Shown here in pieces: positions 21,311 to 22,698 of a stretch of 22,698 nucleotides of DNA (positions are counted from its first letter, which is position 1; each line of letters starts with the position of its first letter). Both the position numbers and the translations under genes were made by a program. Origin of the DNA: an uncultured Collinsella sp. (lineage in GTDB: Bacteria; Actinomycetota; Coriobacteriia; Coriobacteriales; Coriobacteriaceae); contig CAKTWE010000027.1 of the NCBI GenBank assembly GCA_934630385.1, positions 1 to 22,698 of the forward strand, given 5' to 3'. A model generated the notes under the pieces. That model did no database searches and had not been told where the DNA came from. It was given only the letters and a program-made list of their open reading frames with translations.

Positions 21311-22521
21311 TGGGTATCGCCGACCGATTTAAAAATGGAATAACGCGTCGGGGCTTTGTGCTGGGCGGTGCCGCGGCGGGCGCGGCCACGCTGCTAGCGG
21401 GGTGCTCGTCAAAGACGGGTGCCAGCGACGATGCCGCCGGTGAGCCGCAAGTCATCAAGGACGATTCCAAGATTGTCTCGATTACAGATGAGTATGAGGC
21501 TGTCGACATAGATCTTGAGCCGACCGCCTCGTGGACGCTGCCGCTCGGCACGCTGCTGTACTACTGCGATGGTGACGTATCTGCTGCAATGATGGCGCCC
21601 GCCTCGGCCCAACATGCCAATACGCTCGGCGTGCTCAGTTTGAGTGATGGCTCGCTGACGACGCTGGTCGAAGACCCCGTCGAGGGAACGGGCTATGCGT
21701 TTTATGATGTCCGTGCGACCGATAACGTGTTTGCGTGGATTGAGATGGACTACGCGAACTCTGCGTGGAAACTCTACGCTCAGGGGCTGTCGGGTGTATC
21801 GCGTACCGGCGATGCTGTCGAGCTCGATCGCGGTGGCAAGGATTACGACCCGCCGCTCTTTACCGCGTACGGGTCATCGGTTATCTGGTACAAAATGCCA
21901 GCGTCTGGAGGTTCTAAGACCAGCAGCGATTCGTATTGCTACCGCCAGTCGCTCGACGAGTCCAAGCCCGAGACCATTTGGAAGTCGACGGGTCGTTTTG
22001 CATCGGCACCGCGCGTGAGCGACGGCATCCTGACCATTACGCCGCGCGTGCGCAACGACGAGGGCGTCTACTACGGCATGACCGCGATTGATTTGGCCGA
22101 CGGCAACAATACCAAGAGAGCCCAGCTTGTGCTGCCCTCCTCGGTGTCACCTTTCGAGGCCGTCTATATGGGCGACAGGTTTGTCTTTTCCATCGAGGCG
22201 ACGTATAGCGGCGTCGGTAGCCTAGGCAACATGGGCACTTACATCGGTAACGAGGGCGGCCCGTATCTCTTTTTGTCGCGTGAACCGCTCGCATGTGCCG
22301 CGGGAAAAAAGAATAAGTTCCTAGTCAAGGTCCAGTCGTCCCATTTTCTGATCGACACGTCGGCAAAGACCTATGGATCGTTGCTGTCTCCCGATCGTGC
22401 CCTTGAGTATGGCGATTATCCTGCTACGGCGGGCAAATCGGATACGTTCCTGACGTACGCCACGGTTCGAAACAGTCAAGGCGTTCCCGAGACGGTCGCC
22501 GCCCGCCTGTTCTCTCTTTAG
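21310..22521 (+). CDS. Tat-exported lipoprotein with probable beta-propeller
   Basis: 403 residues, ATG 21310 overlapping the previous stop. The N terminus has a twin-arginine signal (ITRRGFVLGG, 11-20) followed by a hydrophobic Ala/Gly stretch and a lipobox (LLAGC, Cys at about 32), so it is exported folded and anchored to the outer face of the membrane. The mature part is rich in Ser, Asp and aromatic residues, with repeating strand-turn-strand patterns (VFAWIEMDY, SVIWYKMPAS, DRFVFSIEAT), like a TolB-type beta-propeller. No catalytic motif seen. It forms an operon with the TSCPD protein; a shared function is not evident. Confidence 0.75.
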   Translation: MGIADRFKNGITRRGFVLGGAAAGAATLLAGCSSKTGASDDAAGEPQVIKDDSKIVSITDEYEAVDIDLEPTASWTLPLGTLLYYCDGDVSAAMMAPASAQHANTLGVLSLSDGSLTTLVEDPVEGTGYAFYDVRATDNVFAWIEMDYANSAWKLYAQGLSGVSRTGDAVELDRGGKDYDPPLFTAYGSSVIWYKMPASGGSKTSSDSYCYRQSLDESKPETIWKSTGRFASAPRVSDGILTITPRVRNDEGVYYGMTAIDLADGNNTKRAQLVLPSSVSPFEAVYMGDRFVFSIEATYSGVGSLGNMGTYIGNEGGPYLFLSREPLACAAGKKNKFLVKVQSSHFLIDTSAKTYGSLLSPDRALEYGDYPATAGKSDTFLTYATVRNSQGVPETVAARLFSL

Positions 22522-22674
22522 TTTACGAGGGGTTAAAAAGGCGCCGACAGGGGAATAAGCGCCTTGTAACTATGAGTACCGCCCGCCGAGCTGCCGCGTC
22601 ATAGTGGCATCCGGCGGGCTCAGGTGCGTTAAAATGGGCTTGTTCTTAGCTAATTGAGACAGGGGGGCCGTGTT
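22522..22674. other. Intergenic region with two inverted repeats
   Basis: AAGGCGC (22538-22544) pairs with GCGCCTT (22559-22565). Its plus-strand tail is poor in T, but on the minus strand the stem is followed by TTTTTAAC, so it terminates better for minus-strand transcripts and perhaps in both directions. GCCCGCCG (22581-22588) pairs with CGGCGGGC (22612-22619) and lies ahead of the next gene, possibly in its leader. No recognised riboswitch. Confidence 0.45.
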
Positions 22675-22698
22675 ATGGCTTCAGATGCAAAAAAGATT
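22675..22698 (+). CDS. Start of an unidentified gene (cut by window end)
   Basis: ATG 22675 reads MASDAKKI before the window ends. It is preceded by AGGGGGG, about eight bases upstream. Too short to identify. Confidence 0.5.

Overview
The window is GC-rich, dense chromosomal sequence from a gut-type actinobacterium. Gene content and style (Ddl beside a DEDDh-DinG helicase, a PafB/PafC-like WYL pair, a Tat lipoprotein, an LPXTG surface adhesin) suggest a Coriobacteriia member, probably Collinsella or a close relative. This assignment is an inference from gene content; no rRNA or marker comparison was possible.

Left core (1-6782): the 5' part of rlmN on the minus strand diverges from ddl. ddl overlaps the start of an exonuclease-helicase of the DinG family. 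That gene converges on, and overlaps by its stop codon, a two-gene operon of WYL-domain regulators resembling PafB and PafC. Next (6981-10332) come a large membrane protein built on a degenerate M28 peptidase fold split by about 645 mostly acidic residues, and a small single-span membrane protein, closed by a strong terminator. On the minus strand (10408-13839) lies a 1143-residue wall-anchored adhesin with an N-terminal thioester domain, about six CnaB domains and an LPSTG anchor.

Mobile region (14138-19337): an intact tRNA-Gly(CCC) is the left attachment site of a roughly 5-kb integrated element. All its genes are on the minus strand: a tyrosine integrase, a Cro/C1-like regulator, two small excisionase-like HTH proteins, a DUF6291-like protein with a zinc-ribbon tail, and several small unknown proteins, two of which appear frameshifted. 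Integrase arm-type repeats (GTAGACCAAA) sit at both ends. The left end also carries five copies of a roughly 34-bp repeat. The right attachment site is a 45-bp copy of the tRNA 3' end split by a 93-bp insert made of three hairpins, and part of that insert plus the tRNA tail is repeated 132 bp further on. No capsid, packaging or conjugation genes are visible, so the element is either a satellite or a minimal, possibly decaying, integrative element.

Right core (19572-22698): purB, then a TSCPD-domain small protein translationally coupled to a Tat-exported lipoprotein, and the first codons of another gene at the edge. The least ordinary parts are the tRNA-Gly element with its split attR and repeat arrays, the split pseudo-peptidase, and the thioester adhesin.
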